43,730 bases of DNA from SIG607 sp045646245 (GCA_045646245.1 JAZRKJ010000054.1:1-43730); one strand, 5' to 3'. Shown: positions 31,957 through 41,133, counted from the first letter of the stretch. Numbers and translations: made by a program. Notes: a model not told the origin generated them from the letters alone.

Positions 31957-32592
31957 TTAAAAAATATTTAAAATATTTACAATTGACAGGGTTTCACCTG
32001 TTTTTTCGGCTTTCAGTCTGCCGAAAAAGGCATCGGTAAGCTTTTCATTAAGGCTTTCTTCCTTTAGTGAATCAAGGGAAAATTTAACCGTTACGCTGTC
32101 CTCAAAAACAGTATCGGTAACCTGAGCGTTAAAGCTTTCAAGAAAAGGCAACAAACGGTTATACTGAACGTAATCAGCCTTAACAGAATAAAGGCTTAAT
32201 ACCCCCATTTGCACAACCGTAGAGTTTTTAATACAATCCTTGGCGGCTTCACCGTAAGCACGAACAAGACCACCCGTACCAAGCAGCACTCCGCCGAAAT
32301 AACGGGTAATCACCATACAAACGTTTTTAAGCTTTCTGCCGTTAATTATATCCAGCATTGGTTTAGCGGCGGTGCCGTGAGGTTCTCCGTCGTCGGAAAA
32401 ACGGCATTCTCCCGAAGCAAGCACCCAGACATAAACGTTATGACGGGCATCAAAATACTTTTGCTTTTGCTCCTTTATAAAGGCAACCGCTTCCTCTTCA
32501 CTTGAAACGGGACAAAGGGTGGCAATAAAGCGGGAACGCTTTTCTTCGTATTCACCCACTGCCCTTTCCTTTACGGTAATATAGCCTTCCAT
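31957..32592 (-). CDS. yigZ: YigZ/IMPACT family protein
   Basis: A 211-residue cytoplasmic protein. The UPF0029 core is clear: EKRSRFIATLCPV near 18-30, DARHNVYVW, FSDDGEPHGTAAKPML and VVITRYFGG-type MVITRYFGGVLLGTGGLVRAYGEA near 95-120. The C-terminal half matches the DUF1949 domain. Family members are implicated in translation control, by analogy with yeast Yih1/mammalian IMPACT, without a proven bacterial function. It follows the rpmE terminator. Confidence 0.92.
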   Translation of the reverse strand: MEGYITVKERAVGEYEEKRSRFIATLCPVSSEEEAVAFIKEQKQKYFDARHNVYVWVLASGECRFSDDGEPHGTAAKPMLDIINGRKLKNVCMVITRYFGGVLLGTGGLVRAYGEAAKDCIKNSTVVQMGVLSLYSVKADYVQYNRLLPFLESFNAQVTDTVFEDSVTVKFSLDSLKEESLNEKLTDAFFGRLKAEKTGETLSIVNILNIF

Positions 32593-32617
32593 TCAAGCCT
32601 CCAAAATTAAAATAAAA

Positions 32618-32641
32618 CCGCAACCAAAAAAATGGTTGCGG
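32618..32641 (-). terminator. Terminator of rpmE
   Basis: A perfect nine-bp stem, CCGCAACCA (32618-32626) with TGGTTGCGG (32633-32641). On the minus strand it is followed by TTTTATTTTAATTTT. Confidence 0.88.
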
Positions 32642-32653
32642 AATTGTACGAAA

Positions 32654-32851
32654 TTATAAGCCGTAACGCTTTCTGAACTTGTCAACGCGACCGCCGGTGT
32701 CAACCAGCTTCTGTTTTCCGGTAAAGAACGGATGACATTTAGAGCAGATATCAAGATGAATATCCTTCTTGGTTGAACGAGTTTCAAACTCCGCACCACA
32801 CGCACATTTAACTACGACTTTCTCGTATTGTGGATGTATACCCTCTTTCAT
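32654..32851 (-). CDS. rpmE: 50S ribosomal protein L31
   Basis: A 65-residue ribosomal protein. It starts MKEGIHPQY and holds the zinc pair CACG (about 16-19) and CSKC (about 37-40), so it is the zinc-binding (C+) form. The ATG at 32851 follows AGGTG; the longer frame from 32899 adds unconserved residues. No zinc-free paralogue is in the window. Confidence 0.97.
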   Translation of the reverse strand: MKEGIHPQYEKVVVKCACGAEFETRSTKKDIHLDICSKCHPFFTGKQKLVDTGGRVDKFRKRYGL

Positions 32852-32929
32852 TACAGTGTCACCTCTTTCAATTTTTCGATAACAAAGGTATGTTACCATA
32901 CTTTAAAGGAAAATGCAAGTATAAATTTC

Positions 32930-33520
32930 TTATTTTATAAAGATTTTTTTCAAATCTTCATAAATTTCCACCGTTTTAAAGCGAATTTTGAACTTTTCAC
33001 TGTTTTCGGCAACGTAAGCCGAATCACAACTTACCGAATCATTAAGCTCTCCCGCCGCTCCTATGCACACAGCGGGAAACATTACGCACCACCAGTTCTT
33101 ACCGTTGCCTTCCCCTATTATAAGGTTAAGAGCGTTATAGCTTCCTGCCGGTAAAGTAAAGCTTTCGTACTCTCGGTTTTCAAAATAGCTCTGCCCGATA
33201 TAAGCCGAAACCTTATAATCGTAACCGTTATTCTGTATTACCGTTTCAGCCGTTTTCAAAAAGCCTTCAAGACTGTTCTCAGACAGCGTAACGGCTTCCT
33301 CTGCGTCCTGACAATTTAAAAACAAGTCACCGTAATCCTTAAGTATTTCATCCCTTACCTTAAGCTTAAGGGCTTGGTCTTCAACCGAATCCGAAGCGGC
33401 AATAATATGCAAACGGAAAACGTTATCACGCATATCTTCACACAAGGCGTCGAACCTTGCAAAAGAAAGGGTCACCGCTAAAATAAGTCCAAAGCAAACC
33501 GATAAATTAAAAGTCTTCAT
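32930..33520 (-). CDS. spoIIR: Stage II sporulation protein R
   Basis: A 196-residue secreted signalling protein with an N-terminal signal sequence (about 5-20). The conserved core VFRLHIIAASDSVEDQALKLKVRDEIL lies near 34-60, and WWCVMFPAVC near 148-157. In Bacillus, SpoIIR made in the forespore triggers SpoIIGA to process pro-SigE in the mother cell. Its presence supports endospore formation. A strong TTGGAGG site precedes the ATG. The 41-base gap to ispE is too short for an obvious SigF promoter, which could lie inside ispE. Confidence 0.93.
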   Translation of the reverse strand: MKTFNLSVCFGLILAVTLSFARFDALCEDMRDNVFRLHIIAASDSVEDQALKLKVRDEILKDYGDLFLNCQDAEEAVTLSENSLEGFLKTAETVIQNNGYDYKVSAYIGQSYFENREYESFTLPAGSYNALNLIIGEGNGKNWWCVMFPAVCIGAAGELNDSVSCDSAYVAENSEKFKIRFKTVEIYEDLKKIFIK

Positions 33521-33561
33521 TTTATTACCTCCAAAGGTAATTTTGACAGACTTATTCTTTT

Positions 33562-34404
33562 TTATTCAGCCGCCTTTTCGGCAATAAAGATTGAAAGGTA
33601 TTTATCCTTTAAAGCGTTATACGCCGACTCTACCGCTTCTTTGGTCTTAAAAAAGCCCATAACGGTGGGGCCGCTTCCCGAAAGGCAAACGCCGTCGGCA
33701 CCGTTTTGCTTTAAGTCAGCGACAATATTATTTATATCCCACACAAGGGAAAAATCGTTATGAAGGTTATTTATAAAGCTGTTATAGTCGCCCTTCTTTA
33801 TTGCTTTGGTAATTTCGCCGCAAAAGGCGGACACTTTAATTTCACCAAGAGCATTATCAAGCTCTTTATACATTTGCCCCGTAGAGGGTTTTTCCCCCTC
33901 TTTAATAAGCAAGACGTTAAGGGGCAGGTTGTTTTCAAAACGGGTAATTTCCTCCCCTATTCCCTTTACCCTTGCCGTACCGCCTTTAAGACAAAAGGGT
34001 ACGTCGGCGCCCAGCTTTAAAGCGATTTCTTCTAACTTTTCACTACTTAAAGGGTTCCCGTATAATCGGTTTAAGCCGTTAAGGGTTGCCGCCGCATCCG
34101 CACTTCCGCCGCCAAGCCCTGCCGCCAGAGGAATTCTTTTAACAATATTTATAAAAGCGCCGCCTTTAACTTTGCTTTCGTTAAAGAAAAGGGTTGCCGC
34201 TTTATGGCAAATGTTTTCTTCCCCCGAAATTTTCAGGTTATCGCAAGCTACCGTAATTTTTCCGTCAACGTCTTCTGATACTTCCACAGTATCGTAAAGA
34301 GATAAGGTTTGCATAACGGTATCGAGAAGATGATAACCGTCACTTCTTACCCCCGTAATATAAAGGCTTAAATTAACCTTTGCAAAGGCTTTTAAACTAA
34401 TCAT
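33562..34404 (-). CDS. ispE: 4-(cytidine 5'-diphospho)-2-C-methyl-D-erythritol kinase
   Basis: Phosphorylates CDP-methylerythritol in the MEP route to isoprenoids; 280 residues. GHMP kinase parts: AKVNLSLYITGVRSDGYHLLDTVMQT (10-35), the ATP-binding PLAAGLGGGSADAAATL (about 92-108), and GVCLSGSGPTVMGFF near 239-253. It precedes spoIIR and is divergent from the ACT-domain gene. Confidence 0.96.
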   Translation of the reverse strand: MISLKAFAKVNLSLYITGVRSDGYHLLDTVMQTLSLYDTVEVSEDVDGKITVACDNLKISGEENICHKAATLFFNESKVKGGAFINIVKRIPLAAGLGGGSADAAATLNGLNRLYGNPLSSEKLEEIALKLGADVPFCLKGGTARVKGIGEEITRFENNLPLNVLLIKEGEKPSTGQMYKELDNALGEIKVSAFCGEITKAIKKGDYNSFINNLHNDFSLVWDINNIVADLKQNGADGVCLSGSGPTVMGFFKTKEAVESAYNALKDKYLSIFIAEKAAE

Positions 34405-34455
34405 ACTATCACCTTTTTTAAGTATACCATACTTTTCAATTTATTAAAAGAATTA

Positions 34456-34484
34456 TTTACTTTTATTAAAAACTGTGTTAATAT
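34456..34484 (+). promoter_or_regulatory. SigA-type promoter of the ACT-UPF0210 pair
   Basis: TTTACT (34456-34461), 17 bases, TAATAT (34479-34484), 31 bases before the ATG at 34516. Confidence 0.55.
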
Positions 34485-34515
34485 AGTAACAATATATATT
34501 AAAGAGGTGTTCCTA

Positions 34516-34785
34516 ATGAAAATTGTAATATCGGTTATCGGTAAGGACTGCGTTGGTATCCTTGCGGGTGTTTCCAACAAATGCGCCGAATACGGTATAA
34601 ACATAATCGACGTTTCGCAGTCGGTTTTGCAGGATATGTTCTGTATGATTATGATTTGTGATATTTCGGGTATGACGGTTGATTTCAGCAAGTTTTCCGA
34701 TTTGATTTCGGATTACGGCAAAGAAAAGAACCTTTCCATTCACGCAATGCACGAAGATATTTTTAATTCTATGCACAAAATTTAA
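34516..34785 (+). CDS. ACT domain protein
   Basis: An 89-residue protein made of one ACT domain: IVISVIGKDCVGILAGVSNKC, then INIIDVSQSVLQDMFCMIMICDISG. ACT domains bind amino acids or similar small ligands; this type resembles the regulatory domain of GcvR. It is followed, 12 bases on, by the UPF0210 gene, a pair kept together in many Firmicutes, so it may regulate that enzyme. The ATG at 34516 follows AGAGGTG; a GTG at 34507 lies within that site. Confidence 0.92.
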   Translation: MKIVISVIGKDCVGILAGVSNKCAEYGINIIDVSQSVLQDMFCMIMICDISGMTVDFSKFSDLISDYGKEKNLSIHAMHEDIFNSMHKI

Positions 34786-34797
34786 GGAAATATAAAA

Positions 34798-36156
34798 ATG
34801 ATAGAGACTAAAGATATACTTGAAACCATAACTATGATACAGGAAGAAAATCTGGATATACGTACCGTTACAATGGGTATATCCCTTCTTGACTGTATCG
34901 ACCCCGATATTGACAAAGCCTGCCAAAAGGTTTACGACAAAATTACAGACAAAGCAAGCCGTCTTGTAAGTGAATGTGAAGACATTGAAAAGAAATACGG
35001 TATTCCCATTATAAACAAACGTATTTCGGTTACCCCCATTGCTATGATTTTAGAGGCTTGTGAAAACAAAGACCCAATTAAATTTGCCTTAACCCTTGAA
35101 AAAGCGGCTTTAGAAGTTGGCGTTAACTTTATAGGCGGTTATTCCGCTTTAGTGCAAAAAGGCTTTACAGAAGCCGATAAAATACTGATAAACAGTATTC
35201 CCGAGGCACTCAGCGTTACCGACCACATTTGTTCTTCGGTAAACATTGGTTCAACCAAAGCGGGTATTAACCTTGACGCCGTTAAAATGATGGGTCAGGT
35301 GGTAAAACAAGCCGCCGAGCTTACCAAAGACAGAAACTGTATAGGCGCCGCCAAGCTGGTAGTATTCTGCAACGCTCCCGAAGACAACCCATTTATGGCG
35401 GGTGCTTTTCACGGCGTTGGCGAAGCCGACTGTGTAATTAACGTTGGTGTTTCGGGCCCCGGTGTTGTAAGAGCCGCTCTTGCAAAGTCCAAAAACCTTA
35501 ACATTACCGAAGTAGCCGAGCTGATTAAACGTACCGCTTTTAAAATCACCCGTATGGGTCAGTTGGTTGCAAAGGAAGCCGCCGAACGTTTAGGCGTTCC
35601 TTTCGGTATTGTGGACTTATCCCTTGCTCCCACCCCTGCCGTTGGCGATTCGGTTGCATACATACTTGAAGAAATCGGGCTTGAATGTTGCGGCTGCGCA
35701 GGCACCACCGCCGCTCTCGCAATGCTTAATGACGCCGTTAAAAAAGGCGGTGTTATGGCTTCTTCAAAGGTTGGCGGTCTTTCGGGCGCATTTATTCCCG
35801 TTACCGAAGACGCAGGTATGATTCACGCCGCAACGGTTGGCTCCCTTACTATTGAAAAGCTGGAAGCAATGACCGCCGTCTGCTCGGTTGGACTTGATAT
35901 GATTAACGTTCCCGGTGACACAACGGCTGAAGTTATTTCCGCCATAATTGCCGACGAAGCCGCCATTGGTATGATTAACAGCAAAACCACAGCGGTGCGC
36001 CTTATCCCCGCTATCGGCAAAAAAGAGGGCGATTCCCTTTCCTTCGGCGGACTTTTAGGCGAAGGCCCCGTTATGAAAGTTAACACAGGCTCCCCCGCCA
36101 AATTCATAAACCGTGGCGGACAAATCCCCGCCCCCATCCAAAGCCTTAAAAACTAA
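34798..36156 (+). CDS. UPF0210 (PFL-like, DUF711) family protein
   Basis: A 452-residue cytoplasmic protein. Typical segments: IRTVTMGISLLDC near the start, RISVTPIAMI, GAFHGVGEADCVINVGVSGPGVV near 208-230, DLSLAPTPAVGDSVA and GMINSKTTAVRLIPAIGK. The fold is related to glycyl-radical (pyruvate formate-lyase-like) barrels, but no glycyl-radical loop is apparent. The reaction is unknown. It is linked to an ACT-domain gene upstream and closed by a terminator shared with the convergent PBP gene. Confidence 0.9.
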   Translation: MIETKDILETITMIQEENLDIRTVTMGISLLDCIDPDIDKACQKVYDKITDKASRLVSECEDIEKKYGIPIINKRISVTPIAMILEACENKDPIKFALTLEKAALEVGVNFIGGYSALVQKGFTEADKILINSIPEALSVTDHICSSVNIGSTKAGINLDAVKMMGQVVKQAAELTKDRNCIGAAKLVVFCNAPEDNPFMAGAFHGVGEADCVINVGVSGPGVVRAALAKSKNLNITEVAELIKRTAFKITRMGQLVAKEAAERLGVPFGIVDLSLAPTPAVGDSVAYILEEIGLECCGCAGTTAALAMLNDAVKKGGVMASSKVGGLSGAFIPVTEDAGMIHAATVGSLTIEKLEAMTAVCSVGLDMINVPGDTTAEVISAIIADEAAIGMINSKTTAVRLIPAIGKKEGDSLSFGGLLGEGPVMKVNTGSPAKFINRGGQIPAPIQSLKN

Positions 36157-36176
36157 AATAAGGATATTAGAAAAGA

Positions 36177-36208
36177 AAACCTACAGTTTTTATAACTGCA
36201 GGTTTTTA
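36177..36208. terminator. Bidirectional terminator
   Basis: AAAACCTACAGTT pairs with AACTGCAGGTTTTT around a short AT loop, with one A-C mismatch. It has T-runs on both strands and lies between the convergent UPF0210 and PBP1A genes. Confidence 0.75.
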
Positions 36209-36210
36209 AT

Positions 36211-38520
36211 TTACCGTGAGGTGGAGGATGAGGCGTTGCCGGAGGTGTTGCCGGATGAATCTTCCGATGAAGTGTCGGAGCCACCGCCGCCGATACCGCT
36301 TTCGGTTGATTCATTACCTTCCTCGGGCTCAATTTTAATAAGTCCCGTAACCTTACCCTTGACTATACCGCTTTTACCCGAGAAGGTATCGCTGTTGCCC
36401 GAAATGGGAGCCAGTAAGGTGCCGCCGTGGTGGGAACAGGTGGGCAGATAACTGTTTTTATACCAGCCCTTACCCGTTGCAACGGGACATTCGCTTGTAG
36501 CAAGCAAGCCCGTTTCGGCGCAATAGTAACGTTGACTTACGTATTTACTTGTGGGGAACTTTTTAGCCTTCAAGTTTTTGTGAACGTCGCTCATAACGGC
36601 GCCCCACATTCTTTGGGCAATAGAGGAAGAATTTATAGTGTAGTTATTATCGTAGCCTGTCCAGCAGGAAGCAACGTAGTAAGGCGAACCGCCTACAAAC
36701 CACAAGTCTCTTGTATTGTTGGAGGTACCCGTTTTGGCGTATATTCTCATATTCTTAATATATCCGCCTGCTCCTCTACCTGTACCGCTTCCACCGTATA
36801 CAACAGTCTGAAGCATATGGTTCATAACGGTAGCGGTGTCTTCACCTATTACCTGTTCACCTGTTTCGTCGTAATCGAGAATAACGTTTCCACGCATATC
36901 GGTAACGTAGTAATAGGTTGTGGGTTCGTGATAAACGCCCTTGTTACCGAATATTGCGTAAGCGGCGGCAGACTGAGTTGTGGTCAGACCGCCGTTGGTA
37001 CCGCCCATTCCCAGAGGAGCCAGGTTAGCGTCTGCTTCGGTAAGAGAGGCACAACCGAGTTTATTTTTAAGGAAATCGTAAGAGGTACGGGGCTTTAAGT
37101 CGTTTACAAGATAAGTGGGAATGGTATTTACCGAATATTCCAAAGCGAAATGAGCGGTAATATAACCCTTATTTCCACCGTACCAGTTGTTGGGAGCCCA
37201 ACCGTTAAAGGTTCTTCTATTGTCGTTTACAACCGAAGAATAGGTTATAAGGTTCTTTTCAATAGCCTGTGCGTAAGCGGCAATAGGCTTCATTGTAGAA
37301 CCGGGTTGGCGTACAGCCATTGTAGCGCGGTTAAAGCCACGGTTGGTAGTCTTTTCACCGATACCGCCTGCAATTCCCACAATATGGCCTTCGTAGTCCA
37401 TTACCGTAATGGCGCCCTGAAGGGTTTCGCCGTGAGATTTTAAACCGTAAGATTTTGTGTTGGTGAATACTTCTTCACAGCGTTCCTGAATATCCATATC
37501 AACGGTGGAATAAATCTGATAACCGTTGTTGTAGAACATTAAAGAAGCGTCTTCTTCACTGCAATTATTAAGCTTTTGCAAATCGCCGATAACTTCGTCA
37601 ATAAGGGCATCTACAAAATAGCTGTTCATTGAAACCTGTTTAATATTTTCAGGGTCGGCAACTACGTTAAGCTTTTCTTTAGCCGCTTTGTCGTGCTCTT
37701 CCTGAGTTATATACCCCTGCTCCAGCATAAGAGCAAGAACGGTATCACGGCGTTCAATGGTATTTTCGGGGTAAATGTCGGGTCTGTACTTTTCGGGGTT
37801 TTTGGTTATACCCGCAAGAGCTGCACATTCCGACAAAGTAAGGTCTTTTACCGGTTTATTAAAATAGTAGTTAGCCGCAACCTCAACACCCGAAATATTA
37901 TTAGCCATTGAAACAACGTTCATATAACATTCAAGAATTGTTTCTTTAGAATATTCGGTTTCAAGCTTACGGGCACGCATTATTTCCCTTATTTTTCTAT
38001 CGGGGGTCTGGGCGTTATCACCAGATAAGTTCTTAATTAACTGTTGGGTTATTGTCGAACCACCCTGATTAGAAGAATAGAAATGAAGGAAGTAGTTGGC
38101 AAAAGCGCTTATGGTACGCTTCCAGTCAACGCCGCCGTGCTTGAAGAAGCGTTTATCTTCAACAGCTACAAAAGCGTCTTTCATATCCTGCGGAATTTCG
38201 CTGTATGAAACCCAAATACGGTTTTCGCTTCCGTGGAGACGCTGGAATTCAACCCAATTTTCTCCCTCTTTAACAAAAATAGTAGTTGTACAGTTAAGCT
38301 TAAGTTCATCAAGGTCAACGGCAAAATCGTCATCAACAAAGTTGGTAACGTAAATAAGCAAACCGCCTACGGCAATACAGCCAACCATTACGCAAACCAA
38401 GAATACTGCAAGAACTGCACGAAGAATTTTTACTTTAAGACTTTTCTTAACCTTTTTCTTTTTCTTTTTATTATTATTTCGATAGGAGTTTAAATCGAAA
38501 ACCTCGTCTTTTTTCTTCAT
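36211..38520 (-). CDS. ponA: Class A penicillin-binding protein (PBP1A type)
   Basis: Bifunctional peptidoglycan polymerase and cross-linking enzyme of 769 residues. A Lys-rich cytoplasmic N-terminus and one membrane helix (about 33-57) precede the family-51 transglycosylase (105-290; Glu121 in VAVEDKRFFKHGG, and QGGSTITQQLIKN). The transpeptidase has Ser408 in STMK, SVN at 463-465 and KTG at 596-598. The tail (about 715-769) is Ser/Gly/Asp-rich and probably unstructured. Its ribosome site AGGAGG follows a small hairpin in the leader. Confidence 0.95.
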   Translation of the reverse strand: MKKKDEVFDLNSYRNNNKKKKKKVKKSLKVKILRAVLAVFLVCVMVGCIAVGGLLIYVTNFVDDDFAVDLDELKLNCTTTIFVKEGENWVEFQRLHGSENRIWVSYSEIPQDMKDAFVAVEDKRFFKHGGVDWKRTISAFANYFLHFYSSNQGGSTITQQLIKNLSGDNAQTPDRKIREIMRARKLETEYSKETILECYMNVVSMANNISGVEVAANYYFNKPVKDLTLSECAALAGITKNPEKYRPDIYPENTIERRDTVLALMLEQGYITQEEHDKAAKEKLNVVADPENIKQVSMNSYFVDALIDEVIGDLQKLNNCSEEDASLMFYNNGYQIYSTVDMDIQERCEEVFTNTKSYGLKSHGETLQGAITVMDYEGHIVGIAGGIGEKTTNRGFNRATMAVRQPGSTMKPIAAYAQAIEKNLITYSSVVNDNRRTFNGWAPNNWYGGNKGYITAHFALEYSVNTIPTYLVNDLKPRTSYDFLKNKLGCASLTEADANLAPLGMGGTNGGLTTTQSAAAYAIFGNKGVYHEPTTYYYVTDMRGNVILDYDETGEQVIGEDTATVMNHMLQTVVYGGSGTGRGAGGYIKNMRIYAKTGTSNNTRDLWFVGGSPYYVASCWTGYDNNYTINSSSIAQRMWGAVMSDVHKNLKAKKFPTSKYVSQRYYCAETGLLATSECPVATGKGWYKNSYLPTCSHHGGTLLAPISGNSDTFSGKSGIVKGKVTGLIKIEPEEGNESTESGIGGGGSDTSSEDSSGNTSGNASSSTSR

Positions 38521-38562
38521 AAAAAATTATCCCTCCTAAAATGGCAGACTTACCATTTTTAT

Positions 38563-38571
38563 ATTATACCA
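38563..38571 (-). promoter_or_regulatory. Extended -10 promoter of the PBP gene
   Basis: On the minus strand TGGTATAAT reads as an extended -10 (TGnTATAAT), 42 bases before the ATG. No convincing -35 box is seen, as is usual for this promoter type. Confidence 0.55.
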
Positions 38572-38656
38572 CAAAATATGGAAAAGTGTATTACAATTTT
38601 TTAATAATTCGTAAATTTACGCCGATACTATTTAAAGCAAAGTATGGGAGGAAATT

Positions 38657-38941
38657 ATGAAAAACAGGATAAGCATTATAATAAGCGTGATTTGTATGAC
38701 TTTATTTACCGTTCTTGCGTCTTTCACCAAGGTTTTTGCGGGGTACAAAAAGGACGATACTCTTATTCTTAAGGAATATAACGGCAGTATTGCCTTAATA
38801 AAGGGCGGCGAAATTATTAAGTATTATAACGAAATTGTAATATCAGTCCTCCCCGAAGCCGACAGGGAAATGCTTTACTACGGAATTGAAATTGAAAACG
38901 AAGAACAGCTCCAAAATTTTATTGAAGATTACGACGGATAA
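38657..38941 (+). CDS. Small secreted or anchored protein, weakly BofC-like
   Basis: A 94-residue protein with a signal sequence or anchor (about 5-28). The rest reads ILKEYNGSIALIKGGEIIKYY, VLPEADREML and GIEIENEEQLQNFIEDY. This order (Gly-x-Ile-Ala strand, Leu-Pro-x-x-Asp, then a C-terminal Asp-Tyr helix) resembles the C-terminal domain of BofC, a forespore protein that controls a SigK checkpoint; the match is weak and from memory. A GGGAGG site precedes the ATG. GATACTA upstream (38622-38628) could be part of a sporulation-type promoter, but this is speculative. Confidence 0.7.
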   Translation: MKNRISIIISVICMTLFTVLASFTKVFAGYKKDDTLILKEYNGSIALIKGGEIIKYYNEIVISVLPEADREMLYYGIEIENEEQLQNFIEDYDG

Positions 38942-38944
38942 AAC

Positions 38945-38973
38945 TTGCAAAAAAATAAGAGAGAGGTTATAAT
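38945..38973 (+). promoter_or_regulatory. SigA-type promoter of the DUF4364 gene
   Basis: TTGCAA (38945-38950), 17 bases, TATAAT (38968-38973). The -35 starts within a few bases of the upstream stop codon. Confidence 0.75.
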
Positions 38974-39008
38974 ATTTAAAGACATAAAACTTAAGGGATG
39001 TGTACGTT

Positions 39009-39551
39009 TTGGAAAGCAACGCAATATCTGCAGGTGTGGGAAGCCTTATAAGCACGGCAGAAATTAAGGTTCTTATTTGTTACGTTATAAGCGGGGTAAA
39101 TTCCCCCGTCCCCGGCAAACAGCTTGCCAACCTTTTAAATATTGAAGGCCTTGCAAATTACTTTGAGGTAATGGACGCTCTGGAAGCCTTGCTTAAAGCG
39201 GGTAATTTAACCTACAACGAAAGCGACGATACTTACACCGTTACAAAGGTGGGCGCCGCCGCTGCCGACACTTTAAAGACTATTCTCCCCTTCACCGTTA
39301 AAGAAAAAGCCTTTGCGCTTACCGCTAAAATGATAGCGCGTCTTAAAAACGCTAAAGAAACAAGAATTGAAACGGTTAAGGAAAACGGCTTTACTTACAT
39401 TATTTGTACCGCCGTTGAAAACGGAATTGACCTTATGAGTGTAAAGCTTATGGTTACCGACGAAACACAGGCGCAGGCAATTAAAGAACGTTTTTTAGAT
39501 AACCCCTCCCTTGTGTACACCGGTCTTGTTGATTTACTTACTACCGATTAA
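39009..39551 (+). CDS. DUF4364 family protein (winged-helix-like)
   Basis: A soluble protein of about 180 residues. The N-terminal half (STAEIKVLICYVI to YTVTKVGAAAADTL) fits a winged helix, with LANYFEVMDALEALLKAGNL as the likely recognition part; the C-terminal half is a mixed alpha/beta domain typical of DUF4364. Function unknown; DNA binding is inferred. The start is unclear: TTG at 39009 has AAGGGA ten bases upstream, while GTG at 39000 is too close to it. No ATG fits the frame. Confidence 0.82.
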   Translation: MESNAISAGVGSLISTAEIKVLICYVISGVNSPVPGKQLANLLNIEGLANYFEVMDALEALLKAGNLTYNESDDTYTVTKVGAAAADTLKTILPFTVKEKAFALTAKMIARLKNAKETRIETVKENGFTYIICTAVENGIDLMSVKLMVTDETQAQAIKERFLDNPSLVYTGLVDLLTTD

Positions 39552-39555
39552 AAGC

Positions 39556-39581
39556 AAACTGCAGAGTTACCTCTGCAGTTT
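39556..39581. terminator. Bidirectional terminator
   Basis: A perfect 11-bp stem AAACTGCAGAG-TTAC-CTCTGCAGTTT, with T-runs on the plus strand and A-rich flank on the other. It lies between the convergent DUF4364 and murC genes. Confidence 0.88.
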
Positions 39582-39590
39582 TATTTTTTA

Positions 39591-40961
39591 TTAAAATTTC
39601 TCAATAATCTTTTTAGCGGCTTTATAAATATCGCCACCGCCCATAGTTATTACCAAATCGCCTTCCTTGGCGGTTTTTATTATATAGTCGGCTATATTCT
39701 GGAAACCGTCAATTACGGTTGCATTGGGGAGTTTTTCCGCAATTTGCTGTGAAGAAATCCCGTAAGTGTTTACTTCACGCGAACCCATTATGGGGGTAAG
39801 AACCACTTCGTCCGCAAGCGAAAGGGCTTCAATAAATTCATCCTTTAAAAGTGCGGTACGGGAAAAGGTGAAGGGTTGGAAAATACAGGTAACTTTATTA
39901 TACGGCAAGGCTTTTGCCGCAGAAAGAGTTGCTTTAATTTCGGTGGGGTGATGAGCGTAATCGTCAGCCAGCATAAAGCCGCCGTATTCACCTAAAAATT
40001 CAAAACGTCTGCCCGCTCCCGTAAACTTTTCCAAAGCGTCTTTAACGCCGCTGAAGGGCACACCCATATCAAGACAAACCGAAACGGCGGCAAGTCCGTT
40101 ATAAACGTTGTGTTTACCCGGTATGCTCATTTCAATTCTGCCAAGGCTTTCGCCTTTGTGCATAACGTCAAAGGAGTAGCCCTTTTTACCGGAAAGAATA
40201 TTATCGGCAAAGTAATCGTTTTTTTCCTTCATACCAAAGGTAATAATATCTGCATTTATACCTTCGGCAGCCTTAAGGGAAAGGGCATCGTCACCGTTAA
40301 CGTAAGCAAGACGCGACATTTTTAAAAACTTATGGAAGGAAAGAACAAGATTATCCATAGTTTTAAAATAGTCGAGGTGGTCGTTATCAACGTTTAAAAG
40401 CACCGCTACGTCGGGAGACATTTGCAAAAAGGTATCAACAAATTCACAGGCTTCGCAAACCATTGTTTCGGTTTTGCCGATTCGGCCGTTAGAGCCGATA
40501 ATCGGAAGCTTACCGCCTATAACGGCGGTGGGGTCCATACCGTTAAGGTAAAGTATCTGGGTAATCATTGAAGTAACCGAGGTTTTTCCGTGAGTACCGC
40601 AAACACCTATTACGTTATCGTAATAACGGGTAAGCGCGCCCAAAAGGTGCGACCTTTCCATTGTGGGAATATTAAGCCTTTCGGCTTCCTTAAGCTCGGG
40701 GTTGTCCTTGGAAATTGCGGCAGAATAAACCACCAATTCCGCTCCCCTTACGTTTTCGGCAAAGTGACCCATAACAACGGGAATTCCAAGAGCCTTTACC
40801 CTGCTTAACGGGTCGCTTTCGTTATTATCAGAACCAGTAAGGCTATAGCCTTTATCGTGCAGAATCTGGGCAAGCGGACACATTCCGCTTCCGCCTATAC
40901 CTATCATATGAATATTTTTAACCGTAGATAAAATTTTATCTTCCAAGCGTAATTCTTTCAT
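39591..40961 (-). CDS. murC: UDP-N-acetylmuramate--L-alanine ligase
   Basis: Adds L-alanine to UDP-MurNAc in peptidoglycan precursor synthesis; 456 residues. Mur ligase layout: IHMIGIGGSGMCPLAQIL near 17-34, the ATP loop VIGVCGTHGKTSVTSMI near 117-133, the central EACEFVDTFLQM and NVDNDHLDYF, and the C-terminal DDYAHHPTEIKATLSAAK. All the motifs for catalysis seem present. It stands alone. Confidence 0.97.
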   Translation of the reverse strand: MKELRLEDKILSTVKNIHMIGIGGSGMCPLAQILHDKGYSLTGSDNNESDPLSRVKALGIPVVMGHFAENVRGAELVVYSAAISKDNPELKEAERLNIPTMERSHLLGALTRYYDNVIGVCGTHGKTSVTSMITQILYLNGMDPTAVIGGKLPIIGSNGRIGKTETMVCEACEFVDTFLQMSPDVAVLLNVDNDHLDYFKTMDNLVLSFHKFLKMSRLAYVNGDDALSLKAAEGINADIITFGMKEKNDYFADNILSGKKGYSFDVMHKGESLGRIEMSIPGKHNVYNGLAAVSVCLDMGVPFSGVKDALEKFTGAGRRFEFLGEYGGFMLADDYAHHPTEIKATLSAAKALPYNKVTCIFQPFTFSRTALLKDEFIEALSLADEVVLTPIMGSREVNTYGISSQQIAEKLPNATVIDGFQNIADYIIKTAKEGDLVITMGGGDIYKAAKKIIEKF

Positions 40962-41133
40962 AATCTTCTCCGTAAAAGTTTTTTCTTTTCTTATTATATA
41001 TTCTTATTCGTAAAAAATAAACACTTTTTTTAAAATTATCCTGTTTTTTCCCTTAAAAGACCCCAACACCAAAAAATTTCTTTCGCATAATATGGTATTA
41101 GCAAACATTCTACGGTATTTCGGGGGTAATATT

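Noticed and set aside
36427..37098. Open frame of 223 residues opposite the PBP gene
   Set aside because: Antisense shadow of the transpeptidase domain; the opposite strand has all catalytic motifs.
41086..41093. Mother-cell (SigE/SigK) promoter of dpaA
   Set aside because: CATAATAT only partly fits the -10 pattern and no convincing -35 box lies at the right distance, so it is not listed as a feature.
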